Source: Stieleria neptunia (GTDB taxonomy: Bacteria; Planctomycetota; Planctomycetia; Pirellulales; Pirellulaceae). From it: DNA of 64,000 nucleotides. Made by a program: the position numbers and the translations under genes. This document shows positions 8,071-17,844 of this stretch, piece by piece. The notes under the pieces are model-generated. The model saw nothing but the letters and a program-made list of their open reading frames with translations, had not been told where the DNA came from and searched no databases. Position 1 is the first letter of the stretch. Each line of letters begins with the position of its first letter. The stretch covers positions 4,740,765 through 4,804,764 of the forward strand of contig NZ_CP037423.1 of assembly GCF_007754155.1 (NCBI RefSeq), given 5' to 3'.

Positions 8071-9594
8071 ATGAAGAAATGGATTCCGGTTGTCGGACAG
8101 ACGCTCCTGTCGATCGCAATTTTGGCCGTCGGTTTGGGCGGTTTTATTCTGATGGGGACGCCCGAGGTTCCGGTCCAGGAACCGGTGCGGTCGCCACCCG
8201 CACTGGTCGTCGCCGAACCCGCGGTCGCGCACACCGAGGGCATTGCGTTTGACGTCGACGGAGTTGTCGTTCCGTATCGCGAGATCGACCTGACCGCCCA
8301 GATTTCGGGCAGGGTTCAGTACAAGTCCGAAGCGTGCCGCAGTGGCCGGACGGTCCAGAAGGGCGATCTGCTGTTGCGCATCGAACCGGACGACTATGAG
8401 CTTGAGGTTCGGCGTCTGACCGAAGAGCTGGCGCAAGCCGACGCGATGATTTTGGAATTGGACGCAGAAATCACATCGTCGGACAACCAGATCGAATCGT
8501 CGCGTCAGCAACTGGCGATCGACGTGCGACAATTGAAACGCAGCGAAGATCTGATGCGGCGCAGTGCCGCGTCCGATTCGGAAGTCGACAGCGCACGCAA
8601 GGCGGAATTGACGACTCGAAACACCCTGCAATCGCAGATCGACCAGCGGAATCTGCTGGTCCAACGCCGCTTGCGAATGGAAAGCGCCAAGGCGCTCGTG
8701 CAGGCGAATCTGGATAAGGCCAAGTTGAATCTGACACGCACCGAGATCGTTTCGCCGATCGACGGTGTGGTGGTCAGCGAAAGTGTTGAGCAAGACGGAT
8801 ACGTTCAAGCCGGGGGGCCGGTCGTCGTGCTGCAAGACACGTCACGGTTAGACGTCAGCTGCAAACTGTACATGCATCAGATGCATTGGCTATGGCAGAG
8901 CGATGCGGCAGACGGATCGGCCGAGGGTTATGAACGCGGATACGATTTTCCCGAAACCCCGGCCACCGTGATCTACCCGCTCGGTGAAGAAGACTACGCG
9001 TGGCGGGGTGTCGTCGATCGTTATGACGGGGCCGGCGTGGATGCGCAAACACGCATGGTGCCGTGTCGCGTGCACGTCGATGATCCGACCTCGGTGATGA
9101 AGCTGAGCGACCTGGAGACGATCAGACGCGCCGAAGCATTGGTGGCGACGCAGTCGGATTTGGACGACGGTTCGGGGGACGATTCGCCGAGTCTTGGCGC
9201 GGAAATCACCGCCGGCAGCTTGAATCTGCAGCCGCCCACGTTGATGACGGGCATGTTCGTGAAAATTCGGATTCATGCGACGCCGCCGATCCCGCTGGTC
9301 CGATTGCCCCACCGGGCAATCCAGCCCGGCAACACGGTGTGGACGGTTGAAGCTGGCAAGCTCCACAAGAAATCGATCGCGATCGCCAATTCGTCGCAGC
9401 AGTATGTCGTTGCGTACCAGCGCAGCGGCGGTTTGAGCGCCGGCGATTTGATCGTGACGTCACCCTTGGCGACACCTGTCGAAGGGATGCCGGTCAGCAC
9501 GTCGGCTGATGCACCGGCCGGGCCGGGACGTCGCGGTCCACCGGGCGGAAAACCGAAGACCGGCGGCCCGGCCCGGGGAGGGCGGCCACAATGA
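8071..9594 (+). CDS. HlyD-type periplasmic adaptor of an RND efflux system
   Basis: This 507-residue membrane-fusion protein begins MKKWIPVVGQTLLSIAILAVG, a single membrane anchor. It continues with a lipoyl half-domain (YREIDLTAQISGRVQY), a long coiled-coil hairpin (about residues 110-225), the second lipoyl half (TEIVSPIDGVVVSESVEQDGYV) and beta-barrel and membrane-proximal domains. The C-terminus is Gly/Pro-rich. It bridges an inner-membrane RND pump and an outer-membrane channel. The start at 8071 was chosen over an upstream in-frame ATG (8002) because the signal anchor begins there. It overlaps the RND gene by 4 nt (ATGA at 9591-9594). No TolC-like gene is nearby. Confidence 0.88.
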   Translation: MKKWIPVVGQTLLSIAILAVGLGGFILMGTPEVPVQEPVRSPPALVVAEPAVAHTEGIAFDVDGVVVPYREIDLTAQISGRVQYKSEACRSGRTVQKGDLLLRIEPDDYELEVRRLTEELAQADAMILELDAEITSSDNQIESSRQQLAIDVRQLKRSEDLMRRSAASDSEVDSARKAELTTRNTLQSQIDQRNLLVQRRLRMESAKALVQANLDKAKLNLTRTEIVSPIDGVVVSESVEQDGYVQAGGPVVVLQDTSRLDVSCKLYMHQMHWLWQSDAADGSAEGYERGYDFPETPATVIYPLGEEDYAWRGVVDRYDGAGVDAQTRMVPCRVHVDDPTSVMKLSDLETIRRAEALVATQSDLDDGSGDDSPSLGAEITAGSLNLQPPTLMTGMFVKIRIHATPPIPLVRLPHRAIQPGNTVWTVEAGKLHKKSIAIANSSQQYVVAYQRSGGLSAGDLIVTSPLATPVEGMPVSTSADAPAGPGRRGPPGGKPKTGGPARGGRPQ

Positions 9595-12500
9595 TGAAGT
9601 CCATCGTTCACGCCTCGATCAACAATCGCGCCGCACTGAATTTATGCATGGCCGCGATCATGATCGTGGGTTGGTTCTGCTTGCGGGCGATGCACCGCGA
9701 GTCGTTTCCCGAATTCGAACTCGATCGGATCACGGTGACCGTGCCGTATCCCGGGGCGGCGCCGCAGGAAGCGGAGCAGGGGATCGGGCAGAAGGTGGAA
9801 GAAGCCGTTCGTTCGATCGAAGGCATCAAAAAAGTCACGACGGTGGCAATGGAAGGTTCCTGTACCGTGTTGATGGAGTTGACTCCCGGGGCACGTTCGC
9901 CGGATCGGATCTTGGACGAAGTCCGTTCGGGCGTCGATCGAATCCCCAGTTTCCCACTCGAAGCCGAAGACCCGGTCGTCACGCTGGTCACCAACCGGCG
10001 CCCATCGATTCGCGTCGGCGTGATAGCGCCCCAATGGGCACCTCGAAATGAAGATGAATCGCTCTCTTCGCAAGCGGAGTTGGATTTGCGAGAAGTCGCC
10101 GAACGGGTCCGAGACGATCTGCTGGCGATTGATTCGGTTTCACAAGTCGACTTTCTGGCGGCGCGCAATTACCAGATCGACATCGAAATCCCCGAACAGA
10201 CGCTGCGGGCACACGGGCTGACGCTGCGTCAGACGGCGGAGATCATTCGTCGGGAAAACCGCGAGCTGCCTGCCGGTTCGATTCGCAGCCAATCGCAAGA
10301 AGTGTTGCTGCGTGGGAACAATCGTCGTACCCGCGGCGACGAGCTGGCCGAATTGCCATTGGTCACCGAGCCCAGCGGTGCGGTGTTGACCGTCGCGGAC
10401 CTGGGGACGGTTCGTGATGACTTCACTGACGCGACGGCGATCAACGTCATCAACGGACAACCCGCGTTGGCGCTGTCGGTCGAACGCAGCACTTCGGAAG
10501 ATCTGTTCGTGATGATCGATGCGGTGAAAGGTTATGTCGAGCAGGCCGAATTGCCGACCGGATATCAGCTGATGACCTGGAGCGACGAATCGGTCGAGGT
10601 CCGTGGTCGTTTAGATCTGTTGCTCAACAACGGGGCACAAGGTCTGTTGATCGTGTTCACGTTGTTGCTGTTGTTCTTGGACCCGAAGCTGGCGTTCTGG
10701 GTGGCGTTGGGCATCCCGTTTGCCATCCTCGCCTCGGGGATCTTTTTGTATTGGACCGGGCAAACGTTGAATTTGATTTCGATGTTTGCGTTTGTGATGG
10801 CGTTGGGGATCGTGGTCGATGACGCGATCGTCGTGGGCGAAAACGTGTTCGCCCATCGGCAAATGGGCAAGTCTCACATGCGGGCGGCGATTGACGGAAC
10901 GGTGGAAGTGATTCCTTCGGTCACCACGGCGGTGTTGACGACAGTGGTCGCGTTCGCACCGCTGCTGTTCGTCAGCGGGACGATGGGGAAGTTCACGGCG
11001 GTGATGCCGGCGGCGATCATCGCGATCCTGCTGGTGTCGCTGATCGAATGCATCACGATTCTGCCCTGTCACCTGGCCCACGAAGACAGCATCCTTTTCC
11101 GGATCTTCAAGGTCGTTCTGTATGTTTTGCGACCACTGTTGTTCGTCGCGCAAAAACTGAACATGGCCGCAACGTCGTTGTTGGACCGCTACATCCAGCG
11201 CGTTTACAAACCGACGCTGGCGTGGTCGTTGGGCAACCGCTCGATCGCGGTGGCAATTTGTTTTGCGGCGTTGATCTTGACCGGCGGTTTGTACCGATCA
11301 GGGATCATCCAGTTCAACTTCTTTCCCAGGGTCGACGGCAATACGCTCAGTGCGAACGTGGTGTTTCCTGATGGGACACCGGAAAGCGTGACGATCGCGG
11401 CGACCAAGAAGGTCGAGGACGCGTTCTGGCGGATCGCAGATCGCTATGAAAAGAAGGGGCAGCCGATCGCAAAGACGTCCTACCGTGTCGTCGGTGCCTC
11501 GGTGCAAGGCGGCGGACCCGGTGGATCTCCCATGCCGTCCGGTGGCGGTGGCCACAAGGGCAGTGTGGAAGTGGAACTGGTCAATGCCGAGAGCCGCGGG
11601 GTGCACAGTCGCGCGATCGTCGCGCAGTGGCGCGAAGCGGTCGGAACGATCGTGGGCACCGAAGAACTGACGTTGGGCACTCGGTCGTTCGGTCCCGGCG
11701 GGACGCCGATCGAATTCAAATTGCTCGGGCCGTCGCGCAAAGTCGACGATTTGGATGCGGCCGTAGATGAGTGCAAGGAAAAACTGGCCACTTATCCCGG
11801 CGTGTACGACATCAAGGACGATTCTGTGCCGGGCAAGTGGGAGTACCGTTTTCGAGTCAAACCCGAAGCGTTTGCGATGGGCGTGCGGACCGCGGATTTG
11901 GCCGAGACCGTCCGCGCGGCATACTATGGTGAAGAAGTCATGCGGGTCCAGCGGGGGCGTCATGAAGTCAAGATCATGGTCACCTACCCGCGTGACGATC
12001 GCCGGTTGTTGGCCAATTTTGACGAGGTCCGCGTGCGGCTGAATGATGGGGTGGAACGCCCGATCACGGAACTCGCTGAGATCGACGTCGTGCGAAGTTA
12101 TTCCGAAATCAATCGGATCGATCAAGCCAGATCGATCACCGTGTCGAGCAACCTGGACGAGGAGACCGGCAATGCGGAGGAGATTGTGGCGGATCTGCAA
12201 GCCGAGTTCTTACCGGGATTGTTGGCCAAGTATCCCGACGTGCGCGTCCGATGGGAGGGACAACAGGAGCGGCGTGCGGAGTCGATGGGCAGCTTGTTCA
12301 GCGGATTCGGCGTGGCGTTGTTCGTGATGTACATCTTGTTGGCGATCGAATTCAAGTCCGCGGCTCAACCGTTATTGGTGATGTTGATCATCCCCTTCGG
12401 AGCCCTCGGCGCCGTGGCCGGGCATTTGTTGATGGGATTGCCGCTGACGTTGTTCAGTTTCTATGGCATCATCGCCTTGACCGGGATCGTGGTGAACGAT

Positions 12501-12857
12501 TCGATCGTGTTGATCGACTTTATCAATTCCCGCGTCAGGGGCGGGATGCCGATCGGTCAAGCGCTGTCTGAATCCGGCGTGCGCCGGTTTCGCCCCGTCT
12601 TGCTGACCACGATCACGACGATCGGAGGGCTGGTTCCGATCTTGATGGAGTCGTCGATCCAAGCCCAGATTTTGATTCCGATGGCGACCAGCATCGCGTT
12701 CGGAGAATTGTTCGCGACCGTGATCGTGCTGTATCTGGTTCCGGTCACGTACTCGTTGTACTGGAGCGCCGGAGGGCGATTGGTGCACGAATCAGAAGAC
12801 GAGAATGAAACGTATCAGAGTGATGAACCGGCGGTGCCAATGCCGGTCGCGACCTAG
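9591..12857 (+). CDS. RND efflux transporter permease (AcrB/HAE family)
   Basis: This 1088-residue inner-membrane proton-driven pump has the full family length and two-fold repeat. TM1 is near residue 20, the first porter region includes VTVPYPGAAPQEAEQGIGQKV, and TM2-6 include the family motif ALGIVVDDAIVVGENVF (about residues 402-418), whose Asp pair relays protons. The second half includes GIIALTGIVVNDSIVLIDFIN. A Gly/Pro-rich loop (GGGPGGSPMPSGGGG, near residue 645) is unusual. It is co-transcribed with the adaptor gene at 8071 with a 4-nt overlap. Substrates are probably hydrophobic compounds, but none can be named. Its stop codon shares the bases CTAG with the stop of the convergent kinase gene. 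Confidence 0.92.
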   Translation: MMKSIVHASINNRAALNLCMAAIMIVGWFCLRAMHRESFPEFELDRITVTVPYPGAAPQEAEQGIGQKVEEAVRSIEGIKKVTTVAMEGSCTVLMELTPGARSPDRILDEVRSGVDRIPSFPLEAEDPVVTLVTNRRPSIRVGVIAPQWAPRNEDESLSSQAELDLREVAERVRDDLLAIDSVSQVDFLAARNYQIDIEIPEQTLRAHGLTLRQTAEIIRRENRELPAGSIRSQSQEVLLRGNNRRTRGDELAELPLVTEPSGAVLTVADLGTVRDDFTDATAINVINGQPALALSVERSTSEDLFVMIDAVKGYVEQAELPTGYQLMTWSDESVEVRGRLDLLLNNGAQGLLIVFTLLLLFLDPKLAFWVALGIPFAILASGIFLYWTGQTLNLISMFAFVMALGIVVDDAIVVGENVFAHRQMGKSHMRAAIDGTVEVIPSVTTAVLTTVVAFAPLLFVSGTMGKFTAVMPAAIIAILLVSLIECITILPCHLAHEDSILFRIFKVVLYVLRPLLFVAQKLNMAATSLLDRYIQRVYKPTLAWSLGNRSIAVAICFAALILTGGLYRSGIIQFNFFPRVDGNTLSANVVFPDGTPESVTIAATKKVEDAFWRIADRYEKKGQPIAKTSYRVVGASVQGGGPGGSPMPSGGGGHKGSVEVELVNAESRGVHSRAIVAQWREAVGTIVGTEELTLGTRSFGPGGTPIEFKLLGPSRKVDDLDAAVDECKEKLATYPGVYDIKDDSVPGKWEYRFRVKPEAFAMGVRTADLAETVRAAYYGEEVMRVQRGRHEVKIMVTYPRDDRRLLANFDEVRVRLNDGVERPITELAEIDVVRSYSEINRIDQARSITVSSNLDEETGNAEEIVADLQAEFLPGLLAKYPDVRVRWEGQQERRAESMGSLFSGFGVALFVMYILLAIEFKSAAQPLLVMLIIPFGALGAVAGHLLMGLPLTLFSFYGIIALTGIVVNDSIVLIDFINSRVRGGMPIGQALSESGVRRFRPVLLTTITTIGGLVPILMESSIQAQILIPMATSIAFGELFATVIVLYLVPVTYSLYWSAGGRLVHESEDENETYQSDEPAVPMPVAT

Positions 12858-13921
12858 CCCATCCACGCCCGGGCGACGTCGATCCATTGGCGTTTGGTTT
12901 CCAGGGTCGCGGTGAGCGGCAGTTGGGCGACGCCCAGTAAACGCCGCAAAATCTCCAATCCGGCAAAGCGTTGCCAGCGATCGTGCGAGATCGATCCGGA
13001 ATCGTGGTAGTCGGCCAGGATCAGCTGCTTCGCTGTCTCGCAGTCGATGCCGCAGAACACCGCGTGTGCGAGCAAGACTGCCAAGTCGAACTCCGGCGGT
13101 CCGACGAAGCTGAACTCCGGGTCGATCACAAAAAAGGTCGGATCTTCCTGCCGCGTCGTCGACAGGCGTCGCATGAAGGAGCCCGGGTAGTAGTCGCCGT
13201 GCAAGAGTCGCGCGTTGGGATCGTTCCAGGATGCGGGGTCGATGTACAGTTCGCCCATTTGTTTGGCGATCACGAGCAAGTTGTCATCGGCAATGACTTT
13301 TTGGCGTTCGGTTTCCAACCCCGGCGTGATCTGTTCCAGGTCGATCGGAAGATCGGTTTGAAACGGGATCTCAAATAGATGCTGGTGATTGAGTGTTCGA
13401 AGTTCCAAGTTTTGAAATGAGGAGCGTTCATCGGTTTGCAATTCGATCGAATGCAAGTGGCCGAGCCAGCGAGCGGCGGATTCCAGCGGTAGCGAAGCTT
13501 GCCCGTAGGCGTCGGTCATGTCGACGGCGCCGGAAAGATCTTGTAGGCAGAGGGTGTAGTTGGCGGCGTCTTTGCCGACCAGCGCTGGCATCTGTGCGGC
13601 GACATTCGCGAACGGACGGACGCGTTCGTAGAAACGTGCTTCCGACCAGGAACGCTCGACGGGCGCGGGGATGGTGGGATACTTTTCGACCCAGGGACGC
13701 GATTGCTTCAGGATCAACGTTCGTGCGCGACGAGCTTGGTCTTGAAGCGTTGCGCGCAGCGTGCAATTCATGTTGCCTTCGCCGGCCGATTCGACACCGA
13801 CTAGAATTTCGTCGTCTCGCATCCATCCGTTTCGCCCAAGCGATCTGGCGACCGACGCAGGGTCAATCCTGGAAATCGGATCATAGTGCATGGGAGCGGA
13901 CTGGGCAGCGTCGTCATCCAC
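12854..13921 (-). CDS. Phosphotransferase-fold kinase, probably S-methyl-5-thioribose kinase-like
   Basis: This 355-residue APH-fold kinase shows the ATP-binding lysine motif LILKQSRPWVEKYP (about residues 69-82), a catalytic loop HGDYYPGSFM (241-250) and metal-binding IDPEFSFVGPPEFDLAVLL (266-284). The combination of LKQ-x-RPWV, the QDLSG segment and IDPEF is that of methylthioribose kinase (MtnK), which phosphorylates 5-methylthioribose in methionine salvage. No other mtn genes are beside it, so the substrate is inferred from motifs alone. A homoserine or choline kinase-like role is possible. Alternative start: Met11. It is convergent with the RND gene, sharing 4 bp, and sits 6 nt downstream of the ADP-ribosylglycohydrolase gene, so the two may be co-transcribed. 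Confidence 0.65.
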   Translation of the reverse strand: MDDDAAQSAPMHYDPISRIDPASVARSLGRNGWMRDDEILVGVESAGEGNMNCTLRATLQDQARRARTLILKQSRPWVEKYPTIPAPVERSWSEARFYERVRPFANVAAQMPALVGKDAANYTLCLQDLSGAVDMTDAYGQASLPLESAARWLGHLHSIELQTDERSSFQNLELRTLNHQHLFEIPFQTDLPIDLEQITPGLETERQKVIADDNLLVIAKQMGELYIDPASWNDPNARLLHGDYYPGSFMRRLSTTRQEDPTFFVIDPEFSFVGPPEFDLAVLLAHAVFCGIDCETAKQLILADYHDSGSISHDRWQRFAGLEILRRLLGVAQLPLTATLETKRQWIDVARAWMG

Positions 13922-13927
13922 CTGGGG

Positions 13928-15274
13928 TTACCTACTGAATCGCAATTGTCGGGTGTGAACGCGGTCGGCCGCTTGTAGAAGGGTCTGGCACCAATCATCG
14001 ACCGACTCGCCGAAGTCGACTTCTAAGCGTTCTTCGACTTGGCGGACCATGGATTCGGGAAACGCTTCGTGTCCATGAATCGCACCAATCCACGCGCCCA
14101 GCAGCTGTGCGTAGGAATCGGTGTCGTGACCAAAGTCGAGACACAGGTTCATCGCCGCCATCGGGGCGTCGCGACAGAGGTGCATGATTGCCAGCGGCAC
14201 CACGAACGTGAAATGGGCATCCCACCAATAATGGGGCTTTCCATCTTGCTCCAATTTTTCAAACAGTTGACGCGGATCCCGATCGGCCGACTCGGCCCAT
14301 TGCCGCCCTCGGCGGAGCCACTGGGCAAACGGCCTTTCGGTGAACGGGATGTCGGCGTAGTGGTAGGGATCCGTCTGGATCATCGTCTGGATCAGCGTTT
14401 GTATTCGCGTGTTCGGATCCGAGTCGTTGTGGCGATCCGAAAGCACTTCCGCGATTCCCGAGTTGATTGCGGCACAGAAGTCGACCGCATGGTCGGAATC
14501 CAAAAAGTCGATGGCGTAGGTCGCTTCGTATGCCGCGACAGGTTTTCCGGGAAAGACGGCGGCCAGGGGAAGCAACGCCATCTGGCCGGAGCAATTGGCC
14601 ACGCCTGCCCAAAGTCGCTCGGGAGGGTACGCCGGATCGGAAGCAAGGTTGGCCGGCGCATGCTGTGACCTGGCCGTCCACCAACGGGCGGCGTCACGGT
14701 AGGGTTTGAATCCGTCATGATCCAGCGCTGCCGTCGATTCGGCGGTTTCATCCTTGTGTCGCAGCGGACGCAAATACTCGGCTGCCAAACGCGAGCGGTC
14801 GAGCGTGACGGGGCCTCTCTGGGCGTGGTCCAGCGTTCGCTTGATTGCACGCAACAGAATGATCTTGTGACGCGAATCGTCCGTGATGGTGCCTGCCGGT
14901 GCACGTTTTCGCCACGGTCCAAAGGGCGCCGTTTCCGGGCGTAGCGTTTCGTAGCCACGCAGCCGAAGCGATCGGGCAAGTGTTTTACAGTGCGTCGCTG
15001 TCAGTTTGGTTCCGGCTTTCCAATGACGGACGTGCGGCATGTCGTCGGGCAAACGATCGGGATCGGAAAACTCGATCGGTCCGCCAAGTGCGTCTCCCAA
15101 AAGCGACCCGATCAGAAAACCACGCAAGCGGTCGAGCGAAATGCCAAGCCGATGGGCGAGGTCTTCGGTTGTGTCGGCATTCTTGGAATGGCCTGCCGCC
15201 GTCTGGGCGATCCCCCTGACGGCCGAGGCGGCCAAGCTGATTGCGATTGACGAGAGGATTCTGCGACGTTTCAT
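13928..15274 (-). CDS. ADP-ribosylglycohydrolase family protein, apparently exported
   Basis: This 448-residue protein has the three metal-site signatures of the DraG/ARH family: GSLLGDALGGPIEF (about residues 57-69), ITDDS (about 130) and DFGHDTDSYAQLLGAWIGAIHG near residue 385. These bind two Mg ions and cleave the ADP-ribose-protein bond in characterised relatives. The start at 15274 is preferred because it gives MKRRRILSSIAISLAASAVRG, a signal peptide with an Arg cluster, preceded by AGGAAAG. The longer frame to 15397 would overlap the neighbouring gene and shows no signal. A secretion signal is odd for this normally cytosolic family. Insertions make it longer than the usual 300 residues. 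It may be co-transcribed with the kinase 6 nt downstream. Confidence 0.82.
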   Translation of the reverse strand: MKRRRILSSIAISLAASAVRGIAQTAAGHSKNADTTEDLAHRLGISLDRLRGFLIGSLLGDALGGPIEFSDPDRLPDDMPHVRHWKAGTKLTATHCKTLARSLRLRGYETLRPETAPFGPWRKRAPAGTITDDSRHKIILLRAIKRTLDHAQRGPVTLDRSRLAAEYLRPLRHKDETAESTAALDHDGFKPYRDAARWWTARSQHAPANLASDPAYPPERLWAGVANCSGQMALLPLAAVFPGKPVAAYEATYAIDFLDSDHAVDFCAAINSGIAEVLSDRHNDSDPNTRIQTLIQTMIQTDPYHYADIPFTERPFAQWLRRGRQWAESADRDPRQLFEKLEQDGKPHYWWDAHFTFVVPLAIMHLCRDAPMAAMNLCLDFGHDTDSYAQLLGAWIGAIHGHEAFPESMVRQVEERLEVDFGESVDDWCQTLLQAADRVHTRQLRFSR

Positions 15275-15371
15275 CTTTCCTGCTCGATCGGATATCCCAC
15301 CGATTGGCCGCGTTCGTTCGGACCATCCGACGATGGCTGAATCATCTGCACCTGGTGCGGCTGTGCTCGGT

Positions 15372-16040
15372 TCAGCGTCGGCGTCGGCAACTCGCAATGC
15401 TGCCGATTAGAGCCAGCATCGCGAAGGAATTGGGTTCAGGGATCGCAACGGGGGGGGAGATAAAGCTTGTTTGGCTGTCAAAATAGTAAGGGCGATCTGA
15501 GGTCGGGTTTTGGAGCGAAATGCTGTTGATGCTGTTCGCCCCCGTATCGTCGACCAAGCCGAGAAAGTAGCCATTTGCGGGGCCTGGCAAATCGATCACG
15601 GTACTTGTTGCTTCGAGCGACTGACTGCCGCCTGCCGACGTGAGCGAGAACGCGGTCGACAAGGAGCCTTGGTAGACAACGAAGATGCCTGCGGCTGAAC
15701 GACCAGTGTCGAAGCTCATGGTGATCACTTCATTCTCGAACTCAGGGAAAGCAAGGATTCCGTTGCCGATGAAATTATCCGGACTGATGGTGCCATCGCT
15801 GATACCGTCGGTCACATAAACACGCATGGATCCGCCGCTCGAAAACGTGACGTCGTCAATCCTGTTGATCGTATTGCCGCCGGGGAGTGAGTCAAAATCG
15901 ATGACACTTTCGCTGCCGAACGCGGCAGATTGGAACGACGCGTAGTCCGTGTACCCGACGATGGCTGCGGAGGCGCTGGGATGCTCCAGCACGATGGAAC
16001 TGAGAAGCAATAACGTCCAGAGCTGGGTTGCGGTCTTCAT
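15372..16040 (-). CDS. PEP-CTERM sorted exported protein
   Basis: This 222-residue protein has a signal peptide (MKTATQLWTLLLLSSIVLEHPSA) and a beta-rich body without recognised catalytic residues. The C-terminus is a PEP-CTERM sorting tail: PEPNSF, a hydrophobic helix AMLALIGSIASC, and CRRRR. Such proteins are processed by exosortase (EpsH/XrtA type) and often end up in the extracellular matrix. No exosortase is seen in this window. The start at 16040 was chosen because the signal peptide begins there. A longer frame to 16100 adds only a Pro/Cys-rich stretch. Confidence 0.82.
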   Translation of the reverse strand: MKTATQLWTLLLLSSIVLEHPSASAAIVGYTDYASFQSAAFGSESVIDFDSLPGGNTINRIDDVTFSSGGSMRVYVTDGISDGTISPDNFIGNGILAFPEFENEVITMSFDTGRSAAGIFVVYQGSLSTAFSLTSAGGSQSLEATSTVIDLPGPANGYFLGLVDDTGANSINSISLQNPTSDRPYYFDSQTSFISPPVAIPEPNSFAMLALIGSIASCRRRR

Positions 16041-16207
16041 AGCGCCAGACATCTCAGGGGGGGGACAACATGGTGAATGATTCTGTGCCGCGGCGGGCAA
16101 GCGGGCTTTGAGCGAGCTGTTAAACTAACCGAAAGTTGAGGTGCGATCGGAGCCTTGGCGCCACAGCGGGCTCGATTTGGCTGTTTTTCTGAGAAAACCA
16201 TGTTTTG

Positions 16208-17695
16208 ATGTCCCGCTTGAAACGCATTCGGTTCTCGATTCGAACACTCCTGCTGCTGGCAGTCGTCACGGCGGTGGGCATCGTTCTTTATCAGCGTCAT
16301 GCGCGGATTTACGGCACCGTCAAGCGATTTGAGTCGCTTGGCGGGACGGTCAGGTACCGTGCGTCTTTCCTGGATGGGTTTCATGCTTGGACGGGACACT
16401 TCTGGGCCACGCCGATTGAGGTCCAGCTGTCGCACAGTCGGATTCGCCGTGGCGGTCTGGTGGGAATCGAGCATCTTGAATCGTTGGAGAGACTGTATCT
16501 CAATCGTACCGGGATCGCTGTCGATGACGTTGCCGAATTGGCCAAGTGCAAGCGACTGAAACGATTGTCGTTGTGGGGCAACCACAACATCACCAGCGGC
16601 GCGATCGATCATCTGACCACGTGCCCGATGCTGGAGGCGTTGGATGTTCACGACACTCGGATCGCTCCGTCAACACTCGGTCGCTTGGGTGATTTACCGC
16701 ATCTGAGCCGGTTGGTGTTTTCTACGGAATTCTACCATGAAGAAAGTCGTCGGATGAGTGGGAGCGTGATGCGTCAACTCGCACCGATTGATCAGTTGCA
16801 ACCGGTCGGTTCGTGTTTCTTGTGGGACTTTGACGCCGACGAGATACAGATGTTCTGCCAGACGGACACGTCACGGATGGATAAGTTGCTATTGCGCCAG
16901 TGTGAACTCACCGCTCAGGCGTGCAGGGCGATCAGCTTGCTGCGGGCGAGGGAATTGGATTTGCAATTGTGCGATCTCGATGACCGTCGATTGCAACGGA
17001 TCGATCCAACGCGTTTTGGCCGGATCGATATCGCCAACCGAAAGGGAACTGAAAGACCCGACATCACGCTTGACGGAATCACTGCCTGGTTGCCGACGGG
17101 ATTGCGAACCGTCGGCCTGTACGACGGGTACGTTGAGTTTATTGACGAGCCTAGCACGCGTTGGAAGTATCGTTTGACGATTCCATCTCAACCACTCAGA
17201 CAAGGATTGCTTCATCAATGGATCGACATGGGTCTGAATACATTGGATCTGAACGTCGAAGACAACCTCGCCCATGATCTTGAGATTGTCGCAGCGATCA
17301 ACCCGCCCATCGACCTGCAGATACGTAACCACCTGTTCGTTTGGCCCTTCCTGTCGCGGATGGATCAATTGCAGGGACTGACGTTGTACAACGATGTGCC
17401 AACTCCGATTCGATTTGTCGATGGACTCTCACTGCGATCACTTTCGCTGTACGGCAGGTTCTATCCAAACAAGGGAACGTTTCAGCAGATCGCCAAGTTA
17501 CAGCAATTGTCGTGGCTGCAGATACGCAACCGCAACCTGGTGACTTTAGAAGACGTTCAGCCGCTTGGTGATTTGCAACATTTGACGACCGTCCGGATCA
17601 GCAAGCTGACGCCGGAGGCCGAGGCGTATCTGGATCGGGTTTGTGCGGAGAATGAAACAGGCGTTTCGGACTCGGTGCCTTCACGATCGGATTGA
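16208..17695 (+). CDS. Membrane-anchored leucine-rich-repeat-like protein
   Basis: This 495-residue protein begins with RFSIRTLLLLAVVTAVGIVLY, a membrane anchor of a type very common in planctomycetes. Irregular LRR-like units follow, for example HLESLERLYLNRTGIAVDDV, CKRLKRLSLWGNHNITSG and CPMLEALDVHDTRI at about residues 85-150. A less regular centre gives way to further LRR-like strands near the end (LQQLSWLQIRNRNLVTLEDV). No enzymatic motif is visible. The role is probably protein binding at the cytoplasmic or periplasmic face. The start is an ATG at 16208; an adjacent TTG at 16205 is also in frame. The 167-nt gap to the divergent PEP-CTERM gene can hold both promoters. Confidence 0.65.
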   Translation: MSRLKRIRFSIRTLLLLAVVTAVGIVLYQRHARIYGTVKRFESLGGTVRYRASFLDGFHAWTGHFWATPIEVQLSHSRIRRGGLVGIEHLESLERLYLNRTGIAVDDVAELAKCKRLKRLSLWGNHNITSGAIDHLTTCPMLEALDVHDTRIAPSTLGRLGDLPHLSRLVFSTEFYHEESRRMSGSVMRQLAPIDQLQPVGSCFLWDFDADEIQMFCQTDTSRMDKLLLRQCELTAQACRAISLLRARELDLQLCDLDDRRLQRIDPTRFGRIDIANRKGTERPDITLDGITAWLPTGLRTVGLYDGYVEFIDEPSTRWKYRLTIPSQPLRQGLLHQWIDMGLNTLDLNVEDNLAHDLEIVAAINPPIDLQIRNHLFVWPFLSRMDQLQGLTLYNDVPTPIRFVDGLSLRSLSLYGRFYPNKGTFQQIAKLQQLSWLQIRNRNLVTLEDVQPLGDLQHLTTVRISKLTPEAEAYLDRVCAENETGVSDSVPSRSD

Positions 17696-17767
17696 GTTGC
17701 AATGCCTGCTCGGTGATGAAGCGAGCGGATTGTGAATCGGCGTTGCAGGCAACGCTGTGGAGCATTC

Positions 17768-17844
17768 TTTTAGCGGTAGGGCGCGAGCCCTCCGGTGTTG
17801 TGGCAGAGAGGAAGAACCGGAGGGCTCGCGCCCTGCCGCTAAAA
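17768..17844. repeat. Long imperfect palindrome between convergent genes
   Basis: Two 29-nt arms (17768-17796 and 17816-17844) are inverted copies with one mismatch, separated by 19 nt. Each arm contains GGGCGCGAGCCCTCCGGT or its complement. It lies between the LRR-like and CehA/McbA genes, whose ends face each other, so it could act as a bidirectional terminator or be a REP-like intergenic repeat. The rest of the gap 17696-18021 holds no gene I can support. Confidence 0.9.
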
